From: Paraflavitalea sp. CAU 1676
GTDB lineage: Bacteria > Bacteroidota > Bacteroidia > Chitinophagales > Chitinophagaceae
Assembly (NCBI RefSeq): GCF_029223285.1
Contig: NZ_JARHUJ010000001.1
Span: 124,001 to 188,000, forward strand
Length of the DNA: 64,000 bases
Direction of reading: 5' to 3'
Under the pieces are notes generated by a model. The model did no database searches. It worked only from the letters and a program-made list of their open reading frames with translations, and had not been told where the DNA came from. How positions within the stretch are numbered: the first letter of the stretch is position 1; each line of letters begins with the position of its first letter. Positions 7,567 to 15,395 of the stretch are shown piece by piece. The position numbers and the translations under genes are program-made.

Positions 7567-8677
7567 GTTGAAGGATCTCTTCAAGCGTGGATTTCACGGC
7601 ATTTTTGAAACCATGTGGAGGCCAGGGTGAAAATTGATAGGCAAAATCGGCTGCCTGCCTGAGCGCCTCCGGTAAAACGAAATTCTCCTGCAGTATCGTC
7701 AAAGCCCATCGCTGCTGCAGCAAATGGCTGGCAAGGTATTCCTGCTCGGCCTGTCCAGGTGTGGGTACCAGGATCGTTCTCTTTTGCAAAGCCAGCAGAT
7801 CCATGACCGTGGTATAGCCGCAGCGGCTGATAATAAGCCCCGCTTCGCAAATGAGTTTTTGTAGCAATGCTGCCGGGGCATGGTTGTATACCGTGCAATG
7901 TAGCGGAACGGCCGGCAGGGCAGCAGCCAGCGGCAAACCCCTTACCAGCACCACACGCCCCTTATAGTTTTCCAGCTGGCTCAATAATGTCTGTTCCAGG
8001 AGGCTACGTTGTGGCTCGGGGCCCGACAATATAATAAGCAGGTTGCTGTCCAAAGTAGGCAGGCAGGGTTTGAACCTGGTTAAGCCGCCGATGTATCGGA
8101 CAGGGAAGGGTGGCGGCTCCACGGGGTGCGACAATTCTCCGGCCAGCGATGGGCTTTCGGGCTGATCGGGAACCCAACAGCTGGAAAAACATCGAATGCG
8201 GCGATAGTTCCACCGGCGGGCAATGCCATCTGCCCAAGCCCCCAGGCCTGTTTTAATTTGCAGTTGATGGGTAATAAAAACAGCGGGCAAACCGTCGGCA
8301 TAAAGACCAAAACGGTTGTCCGAAATCACCAGATCAAGGGGGTGAGTAGCCAAAACAGTGTTCAACCACCGCTTTTCCTGTTTGATCCGGATCAATATTT
8401 TGAAAGATTGTAGTATTAATTTCAAGAAGGTGCCGCGCCTGCTCTTACCGTATTGTATATCATAACCTTCCAGCGGAAGATAACTTACCTGATCGCCGAA
8501 CTCTTGAAAAAAAATTGCTCTTTGAATTGAGTTACAACCAATAATAATGGCGCAATTGTTGTCAAGCAGGGAATGGATCAAAGGAATGCACCGGGTGGTA
8601 TGGCCGAGCCCCCAGTCCAGCGGGCTAACCAGTACTAGGGGTTTACGCGTAGAACTGTTAAAATTTAGTGAGACCAC
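7544..8677 (-). CDS. MurG/GT28-like glycosyltransferase
   Basis: A 377-residue glycosyltransferase of the GT-B fold. The N-terminal half begins with P-L-V-L-V-S-P-L-D-W-G-L-G-H-T-T-R-C, a nucleotide-sugar transferase start resembling MurG and related GT28 proteins (G-x-G-H-xx-R). The C-terminal half has the pattern I-S-R-C-G-Y-T-T-V-M-D-L (residues about 285-300) and P-T-P-G-Q-A-E-Q-E-Y, the usual donor-binding motifs. No signal peptide or obvious membrane segment is present, so it is cytosolic or membrane-associated. The start used is GTG at 8677; no ATG lies between it and the first conserved strand. Family members of this type in Bacteroidota are usually annotated only as glycosyltransferases; donor and acceptor are unknown. 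No other glycan gene is adjacent. Confidence 0.8.
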   Translation of the reverse strand: MVSLNFNSSTRKPLVLVSPLDWGLGHTTRCIPLIHSLLDNNCAIIIGCNSIQRAIFFQEFGDQVSYLPLEGYDIQYGKSRRGTFLKLILQSFKILIRIKQEKRWLNTVLATHPLDLVISDNRFGLYADGLPAVFITHQLQIKTGLGAWADGIARRWNYRRIRCFSSCWVPDQPESPSLAGELSHPVEPPPFPVRYIGGLTRFKPCLPTLDSNLLIILSGPEPQRSLLEQTLLSQLENYKGRVVLVRGLPLAAALPAVPLHCTVYNHAPAALLQKLICEAGLIISRCGYTTVMDLLALQKRTILVPTPGQAEQEYLASHLLQQRWALTILQENFVLPEALRQAADFAYQFSPWPPHGFKNAVKSTLEEILQHKKRDAP

Positions 8678-8731
8678 CTGCCTTAAATAATAAAATTGTG
8701 TGTAAAATAGTTTAAATTAGCAAAGAACAGT

Positions 8732-8872
8732 ATGAAGAAGATTAAATATCAATTGGTTTTGCTAGCCCTGGTGTTGAGTGTGGTATTTACAGCTTGCAGC
8801 TCCGGTAAAGGAATGGGTGGATCATCCAAAAGTTGCGGCTGTGGGCTCAACAAGGGATTCGTTGGTTATTAA
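8732..8872 (+). CDS. 46-residue lipoprotein with Cys-Gly-Cys-Gly motif
   Basis: A very small lipoprotein. It has a basic N-terminus, a hydrophobic core and the lipobox V-F-T-A-C, so the mature chain would be only about 25 residues anchored at Cys22. The mature part is Gly/Ser-rich and ends in S-C-G-C-G-L-N-K-G-F-V-G-Y. Two further cysteines in C-G-C could bind a metal or form a disulfide. The ATG at 8732 follows an AT-rich promoter-like stretch (TAAATTAG). I recall similar short C-G-C lipoproteins ending in G-x-x-G-Y in other Bacteroidota genomes, with no known function; this is from memory. The next gene starts 14 bp downstream and is probably cotranscribed. Confidence 0.75.
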   Translation: MKKIKYQLVLLALVLSVVFTACSSGKGMGGSSKSCGCGLNKGFVGY

Positions 8873-8886
8873 TATCCTGATAGAAA

Positions 8887-9135
8887 ATGAAAACGCCCAA
8901 TCGCGATTTGCTTGTCTTAATGAAAGACGAAGGCCTGGACAAAGATGCTATGGAGAATGAACTGGAACAATTAAACCAGTTATTACTCTATTTCGAAACG
9001 ATGGATAACTTCTGCATGGCGCATGAAGTGTTTGATCTTAATAAATATAAGATCATACGAAAGCCTGCGACCATCCAAAAGCTGATCAACCAACCCGAGT
9101 TGAAATCGTTTGTATTTATCTGCAACAAGAACTAA
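8887..9135 (+). CDS. Hypothetical 82-residue protein, partner of the small lipoprotein
   Basis: An 82-residue protein of unknown function. It has no signal peptide or membrane segment. The N-terminal half is acidic and predicted helical (D-A-M-E-N-E-L-E-Q-L-N-Q-L-L-L-Y-F), and the C-terminal half is basic. One cysteine lies in N-F-C-M-A-H-E-V-F and another near the end in F-I-C-N-K. The gene follows the 46-residue lipoprotein after 14 bp and is closed by a bidirectional terminator 24 bp downstream, so the two form a compact operon. I do not recognise the family. A cytosolic partner encoded with a periplasmic lipoprotein does not point to a specific role. Confidence 0.65.
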   Translation: MKTPNRDLLVLMKDEGLDKDAMENELEQLNQLLLYFETMDNFCMAHEVFDLNKYKIIRKPATIQKLINQPELKSFVFICNKN

Positions 9136-9159
9136 TAACAGACACCATACAATATTTAT

Positions 9160-9183
9160 AAAGGCGGCCAATCGGTCGCCTTT
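9160..9183. terminator. Bidirectional terminator
   Basis: The arms AAAGGCGGCC and GGTCGCCTTT (one G-T wobble) with a 4-nt loop separate the small-protein operon (+) from the convergent reductase gene (-). Confidence 0.8.
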
Positions 9184-9209
9184 ATTATTAATAGTACGTC
9201 GGTGAAGTC

Positions 9210-9779
9210 TTAAGCTTTTGAGAATTTCAGGTGTATCGCCAGCGGCGTTTCAACTACCTGCTCTTTTTTTAGCTGAATAGGATGGAGTCCTGTCTCTTCG
9301 AACAATTTTTGTCCACTGCCCAAAATGAAAGGGGAAAGGTGTATGATCAAATTGTCAAACAGGCCGGCATGTAGAAACGATCGAATAGTGGTAACACCCC
9401 CCATCACCCATACATTTTTGTCGCCGGCAATCTTTTGAGCCTGTTTCAGTGCCTCCTCTATTCCTCCGGTCACAAACGAGAAACCCGCGCGCTCGCCGGG
9501 TACATTGGAGGTAAGCACGAATGCCGGCACATGGAAGGGAGAAATACCCTCCCAGACACCATCGATGGCTGTATGATACGTGACGCCACCAACGATCACG
9601 GCACCAGCTTTATTAACTACTTCATCAAGAATTGCCCTATCGGCCGCAGTTGGTTCGTTGAATAGCCAATCGTGCAGGCGAAGGCCTCCATCGCCCATCG
9701 GATTCAACGCGGAAACATTAGCGCCAGCTGCAAAGCCATCTAACGATAGGGATATCTCCAGGATTACTGTAGGCATCAC
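9210..9779 (-). CDS. Dihydrofolate reductase family protein (RibD C-terminal-like)
   Basis: A 189-residue NADPH-dependent reductase-like protein with the RibD_C/DHFR fold. It starts with a strand and S-L-D-G-F-A-A-G, typical of the group. The middle has V-N-K-A-G-A-V-I-V-G-G-V-T-Y and the NADP-binding segment K-N-V-W-V-M-G-G-V-T-T-I-R-S-F. Single-domain proteins of this group are common and are annotated as dihydrofolate reductase family, but most are not true folate reductases and their substrates are unknown. It is not linked to riboflavin or folate genes. It is flanked by a terminator downstream and a spacer upstream, so it is probably monocistronic. Confidence 0.85.
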   Translation of the reverse strand: MMPTVILEISLSLDGFAAGANVSALNPMGDGGLRLHDWLFNEPTAADRAILDEVVNKAGAVIVGGVTYHTAIDGVWEGISPFHVPAFVLTSNVPGERAGFSFVTGGIEEALKQAQKIAGDKNVWVMGGVTTIRSFLHAGLFDNLIIHLSPFILGSGQKLFEETGLHPIQLKKEQVVETPLAIHLKFSKA

Positions 9780-9871
9780 GCAATTTAACCAACCCTGCCG
9801 TCTGGCAACTGACTCTCACTTTATATAATGCCGGATACCGGGGAACATCTACCGACAGCCGCTTACACTGG

Positions 9872-11128
9872 TTAAACGAGCTTCTTCAACGCCACTCTTA
9901 ATTGATCAATCATAGCGGGGATCTCCTCCACCTTGCAGGTACCTACGCTCAGGCGGTACCAGGGAGAGCTACGATCGGCCCCGAAAGCATAGAAGGGAAC
10001 GATGGCCAGTTTGGCTTCATTCAATAAATAAGCAGTAACGTCTGCCTGATCTTTCAGTACTGCCCCTGCTTCAGTTTTTTTACCGGCAAGATCGATCTTG
10101 ATCGTGAGGTAAATGGCCGCCTGGGGAGTAATGGCGTCTACTGAAAAGCCTTCTTTTTTTAATTGCTGCAAACCATCGTAAATGCCGCGCAGACGTGCCT
10201 CGACAGCACCCTTGAATTGATGCAGGTAAGCATCGATATCATCGTGCATGTACAGGTATTTGGCAACCGCCTTCTGCTCGGCCATGGGTGCCCAGGCTCC
10301 TACATGGCTTAGAATGGCTTTCATTTTATCCATAATGATCTTTGGACCAAAAGCCCAGCCTACCCGTACGCCCGTAGCGGCAAAGACCTTACTGATGGCA
10401 TCGATGTAGACGGTATAAGGACGCATGGCTGGTCGCAGGTTTACCGGATCATAATGACGGATCTCACCGAATGTCAGCTGCCAGTACATCTGATCGTACA
10501 TCACATACAATTTCTTTTCCTGCTCGCTGCGGCTGGCATTCTCTTCGATCACCATGTCGCAGATCGCTTCCAGGTCCTCTTTCGTAAAAGTGGTGCCCGT
10601 AGGGTTTTGTGGCGAACACAGGGCTAGTAGGGTGGCCCCCTTTAAATGGGGGCGGATATGTTCAACCGTGGGCATGAAATTATTCTCGGCAGTCGCTTCC
10701 ACCACTACGTGCTGTGCACCTACGAAATGCGTGTAGTGATTATTATTCCAGGAAGGAACGGCATAGATCACCTTGTCGCCCGCATCGCAAATGGCACGGA
10801 AGAGGGAGTAGATCAGCGGGCGTCCACCCGATGCTACCAGGATCTCCGCAATGGAATACTCAAGGTTTTCCCGTTGCTTCAGGAAAGCGGCGATCGCTTC
10901 CCGAAGGTCCGTATTGCCTTCACCCAAAGGGTAGTTGGTAAAATGCTTGCGATAGGCTGTTACAATTTCGTCTTCAAGCGCCTGGGGAATGGGGAAAATG
11001 GAAGGATCGAAGTCCCCTACTGTAAAATTGTAAATCTTTTCTCCCTGGCTGATCTTTTCGCGGATCTCTCCGCCGAGTTTCACAATTTCCGAACCGATGA
11101 GCGTTTCGGACAAATGGCTAAGTTTCAT
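9872..11128 (-). CDS. Class I/II PLP-dependent aminotransferase
   Basis: A 418-residue fold-type I aminotransferase. Motifs in order: N-F-T-V-G-D-F-D-P near residue 34-42, the cofactor-ring region S-W-N-N-N-H-Y near 126-132, S-P-Q-N-P-T-G-T at 172-179, Y-D-Q-M-Y at 211-215, and the PLP lysine K247 in D-A-I-S-K-V-F-A-A-T-G-V-R-V-G-W. The family transfers amino groups between amino acids and 2-oxo acids; aspartate or aromatic aminotransferase activity is the likeliest but is not proven. I chose the ATG at 11128, which starts the conserved N-terminus. A frame open to 11272 would add 48 residues of non-homologous sequence across two hairpins. A perfect TATTTTTG box lies only 4 nt before this ATG. 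Confidence 0.9.
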   Translation of the reverse strand: MKLSHLSETLIGSEIVKLGGEIREKISQGEKIYNFTVGDFDPSIFPIPQALEDEIVTAYRKHFTNYPLGEGNTDLREAIAAFLKQRENLEYSIAEILVASGGRPLIYSLFRAICDAGDKVIYAVPSWNNNHYTHFVGAQHVVVEATAENNFMPTVEHIRPHLKGATLLALCSPQNPTGTTFTKEDLEAICDMVIEENASRSEQEKKLYVMYDQMYWQLTFGEIRHYDPVNLRPAMRPYTVYIDAISKVFAATGVRVGWAFGPKIIMDKMKAILSHVGAWAPMAEQKAVAKYLYMHDDIDAYLHQFKGAVEARLRGIYDGLQQLKKEGFSVDAITPQAAIYLTIKIDLAGKKTEAGAVLKDQADVTAYLLNEAKLAIVPFYAFGADRSSPWYRLSVGTCKVEEIPAMIDQLRVALKKLV

Positions 11129-11132
11129 GTTC

Positions 11133-11140
11133 CAAAAATA
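11133..11140 (-). promoter_or_regulatory. -7 promoter box TATTTTTG, nearly touching the aminotransferase ATG
   Basis: Read on the minus strand, TATTTTTG matches the Bacteroidota sigma-A -7 element TAnnTTTG. Only four bases separate it from the start codon, so transcription would begin at or within a few bases of the ATG. No good -33 TTTG is visible at the expected distance. Confidence 0.5.
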
Positions 11141-11231
11141 CAGAATCGTGCCGAAGTGGAGAGACATTCGTCCCTTGTTGGTCACCATCTGTGAATCTCC
11201 GCTACCGGCTCGCCAGGTTTTGCAAATGACA

Positions 11232-11260
11232 GATCGGGAAAGGGGTAGCCTTTCCCGATC
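11232..11260. repeat. Perfect 12-bp inverted repeat
   Basis: GATCGGGAAAGG (11232-11243) pairs perfectly with CCTTTCCCGATC (11249-11260) around a 5-nt loop. No T-run follows on either strand. It lies between the end of the polysaccharide operon and the aminotransferase promoter, both on the minus strand. Confidence 0.7.
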
Positions 11261-11272
11261 ATACCTACACAA

Positions 11273-11299
11273 CCGGTCAGACCTGTAAGGTCGGACCGG
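11273..11299. repeat. Second hairpin next to the 12-bp inverted repeat
   Basis: CCGGTC-A-GACCT-GTA-AGGTC-G-GACCGG forms an 11-bp stem with one internal mismatch and a 3-nt loop. It starts 21 bp after the stop of the membrane-protein gene. It may protect or end that transcript, though without a U-tract. Confidence 0.65.
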
Positions 11300-11320
11300 C
11301 GACAGCTATCATTAATTGTC

Positions 11321-12607
11321 TTAATCGTATTTCTTCAGGATGTTCAACACCTCGGGATCAACACGTGTCGCGGTATCAGATTGTGGCTTACCGAAGAACT
11401 TGATCTCATACTCATTCCGGTAAACACCGCTGGCCTGTTTTTGGGCGAAGCGATTTTTATCCAGCCCGATGTACAATGAATAGGCGGCGGCAAAAAGTCC
11501 CAGCGCCAGGTAAGCAGCCAAATAGATACGGCTAACTCCTTTAAGCCAGGGCTTGCTGTTGAAAGGCGTTTGTAACATCACTGCCAGTATCAACGGCAGC
11601 ACTGGAACCCAGAAACGCGGATCGTAATAAGGCCAGTTGAGGATAATTACAGCGTAGAATAGCAAATAGATCCTGATGTAAACCGGAACATTGCTTCTTT
11701 TGGCAAAAGTGGTATACAGGAGCCAGCCAAACAAAGCCACGCCAATCACTACAAACAACACAGGACCCAATCCGCCAGGAATAACTCCCATGAGCTTGCT
11801 GGCAGGCATATTGAAAAACACTTCGGTCAGTTCTGTAAAGTGATTCTTCAGGTTCTCAGCAAAGAAATTACCGGCCCCCTTTGCAAAAGCTTCCTGCAGC
11901 AAACCGCTGTAATCCGTGATCTTCAGTTTGCTGGCCGAAAAAATGACGCCTGCAATGCCCACCACCACCACGATCAGCAAGGTGAGCTTATTTTTCTGCA
12001 CGATGCGTTTCAGCTCCTGCCGGTATTCCCAGCCAAGCCCCAACACCAATGCCGGCAACAACGATACGCCTACCGTCCGTGTCAATACCGTTAAAATGGC
12101 AAACACGAACGCAAGCCCCAGGTAAAGCCAGTTTCGCTTTTTGGTAAAAAGATGAAAGCAATAAAGGCTCACGGCCGAGAAGAAAATGTACTGCATCTCC
12201 GACAGCGGGTGAGCAACGAATTTGATCAACGTCCAGTTGAACAGCGCCAGCACGCCAAAGACGAAAGGATTCAATTGGCCGGCGAATATTTTATACACGA
12301 GGTAAAGACCAGCAAAAATATACAGGCAGTTTACAAAAACGATCGAGAAGGAATTGAGGATACCCAGCTTGGATAGCACGATCAGCAGGCCGGTATAACC
12401 GAAAGGAAGGTAGTCGGTAGCTGCAAACGAATTAGGGTCGCAACCAAATTCAAGGCAGTCCTTGATGTTATAATACCGGATACTGTCGAAATGAAGGTGT
12501 AGCGGAGTAAAACAGCTCGCGAGGTAAACCAGTACCATGCCGAACATCGCCAGCCTGAACAGCTTGGAGACCGGAGTGGTAATAGACAGGTTTGCAGGTT
12601 GAACCAT
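11321..12607 (-). CDS. Polytopic membrane protein, probable GT-C-like glycosyltransferase
   Basis: A 428-residue integral membrane protein with about ten hydrophobic segments spread from residue 15 to residue 385. An early periplasmic-type loop contains F-D-S-I-R-Y-Y-N-I-K-D-C, with acidic residues after the first membrane segment as in GT-C enzymes that use lipid-linked sugars. The C-terminus is soluble and polar. Its position as last gene of an operon with a polyprenyl-phosphate-sugar-synthase-like GT2 and a methyltransferase makes a lipid-sugar-dependent transferase plausible. That is inference from context; no diagnostic motif was identified. The gap to the upstream methyltransferase is 12 bp. 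A transporter or flippase role is an alternative. Confidence 0.7.
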   Translation of the reverse strand: MVQPANLSITTPVSKLFRLAMFGMVLVYLASCFTPLHLHFDSIRYYNIKDCLEFGCDPNSFAATDYLPFGYTGLLIVLSKLGILNSFSIVFVNCLYIFAGLYLVYKIFAGQLNPFVFGVLALFNWTLIKFVAHPLSEMQYIFFSAVSLYCFHLFTKKRNWLYLGLAFVFAILTVLTRTVGVSLLPALVLGLGWEYRQELKRIVQKNKLTLLIVVVVGIAGVIFSASKLKITDYSGLLQEAFAKGAGNFFAENLKNHFTELTEVFFNMPASKLMGVIPGGLGPVLFVVIGVALFGWLLYTTFAKRSNVPVYIRIYLLFYAVIILNWPYYDPRFWVPVLPLILAVMLQTPFNSKPWLKGVSRIYLAAYLALGLFAAAYSLYIGLDKNRFAQKQASGVYRNEYEIKFFGKPQSDTATRVDPEVLNILKKYD

Positions 12608-12619
12608 AATAGTGATTGT

Positions 12620-13363
12620 TTATTGGGGTTTGCGGCCTACGGCGATGGTCGATAAACCGAACGACCGGAACGCCAGCGTATCCACTAGCCTGATAAGGGG
12701 CATCAGGCTGTCGAAGATCATCAACTGTTTGCGTGGGATCAATCGTTTTTTGAGCACACTGCCGTCGATGAACCAGCCCAGTATACCTATGATATTAAAG
12801 TATTGCTGGTGGATAACGGATAAACCCGAACCCTCCAGCAATTGTCGAACCGTTCTTGCAGTATAGCGCCGGTAATGGCCCAGCTCTTCATCAAACTTAT
12901 TGTATAACGACTGGTAAGCAGGCACCAGGATCACCAGGTGTCCACCCGGCCTTAACAGCTGCAGGCAGTTGGAAACCGCCAGGTGATCGTGCTTGATATG
13001 TTCAATTACATTGGAAGCCACCACCGTGTCGAATTGTTGCAGGAAACCACTGTACCGATTTGAAAAATCAGGCGCCACCAGATCGATAGACACGACGCCT
13101 TCCAGCCGGTTGTGCTGTCCAAAATGCTTCACCAGGTGCTCACAATATGCTGCACGGAGATCGCTGGCTGTTAACTGGAAATGATGTCCGAGAAACAGTT
13201 TCGAAATATTACCGATACCGCTGCCCACCTCCAGCACATGGCCCTTGCAATAGGGGCGAATGGTATCAAACAGCCACTTGTTGAAATGGGTGGCGGCAGC
13301 AAATCGTTCCAGCGTTAATAAACCAGTAGGGTCCGACTCGTGAAAGTGCTCAGGCGCACTCAT
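12620..13363 (-). CDS. Class I SAM-dependent methyltransferase
   Basis: A 247-residue methyltransferase with the Rossmann-type SAM-binding motif V-L-E-V-G-S-G-I-G-N-I near residues 46-56, an acidic residue at the next strand (L-T-A-S-D-L), and V-V-A-S-N-V-I-E-H-I-K-H-D near residue 115. The C-terminal part (G-H-Y-R-R-Y-T) and a hydrophobic tail are typical of the UbiE/COQ5-like group found with polyprenyl-linked glycan genes. The start at 13363 overlaps the stop of the upstream glycosyltransferase as ATGA, indicating translational coupling. A longer frame would run into that gene in another register and is rejected. The substrate is probably a sugar or lipid-linked sugar, judged from neighbours only. 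Confidence 0.88.
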   Translation of the reverse strand: MSAPEHFHESDPTGLLTLERFAAATHFNKWLFDTIRPYCKGHVLEVGSGIGNISKLFLGHHFQLTASDLRAAYCEHLVKHFGQHNRLEGVVSIDLVAPDFSNRYSGFLQQFDTVVASNVIEHIKHDHLAVSNCLQLLRPGGHLVILVPAYQSLYNKFDEELGHYRRYTARTVRQLLEGSGLSVIHQQYFNIIGILGWFIDGSVLKKRLIPRKQLMIFDSLMPLIRLVDTLAFRSFGLSTIAVGRKPQ

Positions 13364-14103
13364 CGGCTGAAAATATTGTATTTCAGGATGCAATAGATAG
13401 CCCTGAAACCATCTTTCCAATTGATCTTTTTACCCTCGGCATACGTACGGCCGTAATAAGAAATGCCTACTTCATAAATACGAATGTCCTTTACGCGGGA
13501 TATCTTGGCCGTAACCTCGGGCTCAAAACCAAAGCGCTTTTCCTGCAACTTGATCTGTTGAATGATCGGTGTGCGGAACAGTTTATAGCAGGTCTCCATG
13601 TCCGTCAGGTTGAGGTTGGTGAACATGTTGGAGGCCATGGTAAGCATTTTGTTACCGATCGAGTGCCAGAAGAAGAGGATACGGTGCGCATTGCCACCCA
13701 GGAACCTCGACCCGAATACCACATCGGCAAACCCACGCAGCACCGGCTTGATCAAATCGTTGAATTCTTCGGGATCGTATTCAAGGTCAGCATCCTGGAT
13801 CACCGTGTAATCGCCGGTAGCTTTAGAGATACCGGTATGCAAAGCTGCTCCCTTACCTTGGTTGAACTCGTGCTTAAAGTATTGAATATTAAGCTCAGGA
13901 TTGTCAGCCTTGTACTTCAGGATCGCTTCTTCGGTATTGTCTTTGGAGAAGTCGTTGACAATAATGATCTCTTTCTGAATATTATTGAGCAGCTGTACAG
14001 CCTTGATCCGGTCGAGGATAAGGTGAATAGTGGGGCCTTCATTGTAAGCGGGGATCACGATCGACAGCTTGTTGAATGGATGCATGTTGGTTGAAACTTT
14101 CAT
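13360..14103 (-). CDS. Family 2 glycosyltransferase (polyprenyl-phosphate sugar synthase-like)
   Basis: A 247-residue GT2 enzyme of the DPM1/undecaprenyl-phosphate glycosyltransferase type. Motifs: L-S-I-V-I-P-A-Y-N-E-G near residues 13-23, I-V-N-D-F-S-K-D-N-T, N-Q-G-K-G-A-A-L-H-T-G, the metal-binding Q-D-A-D-L-E-Y-D-P, and G-S-R-F-L-G-G. No C-terminal membrane segments are present, so it is the soluble or peripheral form. Such enzymes load a sugar from a nucleotide donor onto a polyprenyl phosphate. It is the first gene of the operon, and its stop codon overlaps the next start. A TATATCTG sequence about 17 bp upstream of the ATG could be the -7 box. An alternative start lies six codons downstream. 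Confidence 0.9.
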   Translation of the reverse strand: MKVSTNMHPFNKLSIVIPAYNEGPTIHLILDRIKAVQLLNNIQKEIIIVNDFSKDNTEEAILKYKADNPELNIQYFKHEFNQGKGAALHTGISKATGDYTVIQDADLEYDPEEFNDLIKPVLRGFADVVFGSRFLGGNAHRILFFWHSIGNKMLTMASNMFTNLNLTDMETCYKLFRTPIIQQIKLQEKRFGFEPEVTAKISRVKDIRIYEVGISYYGRTYAEGKKINWKDGFRAIYCILKYNIFSR

Positions 14104-14490
14104 TTTTTTTGGTTGTACAGATATAATAAGCCCGGTAATAAATTGATTATGAAATCAATATGGCAAATGGGATTTCAAGGGCATTGGGGGAGGAATATCA
14201 GACAGATTGAATGGATGGTCAAGCACATGAGAGGAGGCGGGTTGGCCGCAAAAACTCCTTCGATCAACTGGTTTCGGAACGTCTACATCCGAATTAGGGC
14301 GCAAACTAATAATAACACGCCGCTTATGCAAGCCTTCGATTTTAAATATTCTCTATATAGCAGGAAATCAATGATTTTGGGTAAAATTCTTTCCTTACAC
14401 CAAACCTTTGGATAATTTTCCCGTATCCTTCATCAAACTGTTATTATACTTATCTTTAATGGCGTTTAAACATTAAAACAATCCTCCATC
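14104..14490. other. 387-bp divergent intergenic region
   Basis: It lies between the divergent glycosyltransferase operon (-) and the YceI gene (+). A 100-codon open frame is present but has no recognisable features and an unusual composition, so I do not call it. The last 60 bp contain TATCTTTA, one mismatch from TAnnTTTG, and GTTTAAAC, ahead of the YceI start. Confidence 0.5.
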
Positions 14491-15132
14491 ATGAAGAAGT
14501 TTATCCTAGCCTCAGCCGTTGTGGCCACTGCTGCCATCGCCCTGCAATCGTATCGCCCTGCGCACGCGCAGCCTGGCCAAAACTCCGAAGCCCCCGCGCC
14601 TTTAAGGGCCGGAAAATGGACCCTCGATAAATCTCACTCGAATGTGAGGTTCACCATCACCCATAATGTAGTATCTCAGATGGATGGCGGTTTCACCACC
14701 TTCGACGGTAGCCTGGAACACACCAAACCCGACTATTCCGATGCCAAGATCACCTTCACCATCGAGACCGGATCGGTGAATACCGCTAACGAGAACAGGG
14801 ATAAGCACCTGAAAAGTGCCGATTTCTTCGACGCTGAGAAATACCCGCAGATCAAGTTCGAAAGCACTGCTTTCAAACCCCTCGGCGGCAACAAATTCAA
14901 GCTCGAAGGCAATTTGACCGTAAAAGATGTTACCAAAGCCGTTAGTTTCGACGTTACCTACGGTGGATCTATCAATACACAACGAGGCGCTAAAGCTGGT
15001 TTTATTGCTAAAACAGTGATTGACCGTTTTGATTACAACCTGAAATGGGACCGCGCTACAGAAGCCGGTGGACTGGTTGTAGGCAAAGAGGTAACTGTTA
15101 CCATCAATGCCGAGCTCAACGAAGCAAAATAA
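14491..15132 (+). CDS. YceI-family periplasmic protein
   Basis: A 213-residue secreted lipocalin-like protein. Residues 1-26 form a signal peptide (A-H-A-Q site). The YceI core begins with K-W-T-L-D-K-S-H-S-N-V-R-F and continues through D-G-G-F-T-T-F-D-G-S, the K-S-A-D-F-F-D-A-E-K-Y-P motif and K-F-E-L-to-G-N-L-T-V-K-D-V-T. YceI proteins form an eight-stranded barrel that binds isoprenoid-like lipids in the periplasm; their physiological role is unclear. The length agrees with the family. It is monocistronic, with a terminator 14 bp after the stop. Confidence 0.93.
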   Translation: MKKFILASAVVATAAIALQSYRPAHAQPGQNSEAPAPLRAGKWTLDKSHSNVRFTITHNVVSQMDGGFTTFDGSLEHTKPDYSDAKITFTIETGSVNTANENRDKHLKSADFFDAEKYPQIKFESTAFKPLGGNKFKLEGNLTVKDVTKAVSFDVTYGGSINTQRGAKAGFIAKTVIDRFDYNLKWDRATEAGGLVVGKEVTVTINAELNEAK

Positions 15133-15145
15133 TCTTTGATATCAG

Positions 15146-15180
15146 GCGGACCTGCAACTTGCGGGTCCGCTTTGTTTTTT
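15146..15180 (+). terminator. Intrinsic terminator of the YceI gene
   Basis: The arms GCGGACCTGC and GCGGGTCCGC (one T-G wobble) around AACTT are followed by a T-rich run. Confidence 0.85.
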
Positions 15181-15395
15181 ATTCCTCGTCTGCTGCCTGC
15201 CGCTGTTCCTTATTTGTTCCCGCACCTCCGCAGACCCCTTTCCTTCCTCCTCCGGCATTCATATTAGCGCCACCGCTACAGACTATCCCGCGTCAATACT
15301 CGTTTTAATACCTTAACCGACAGGAATACCTTTCGGCCATAACCTTGAATTAACAAGTTTTGCCTTTATTTTGAGTAAATTTTGAGTTCCAGACC

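Noticed and set aside
9872-11272. Longer aminotransferase reading frame starting at 11272
   Set aside because: The extra 48 residues run through two hairpins and the TATTTTTG box and are not family sequence.
14113-14415. 100-codon open frame in the divergent region before YceI
   Set aside because: No recognisable motif, Trp/Arg-rich composition, and it lies where two divergent promoters are expected.
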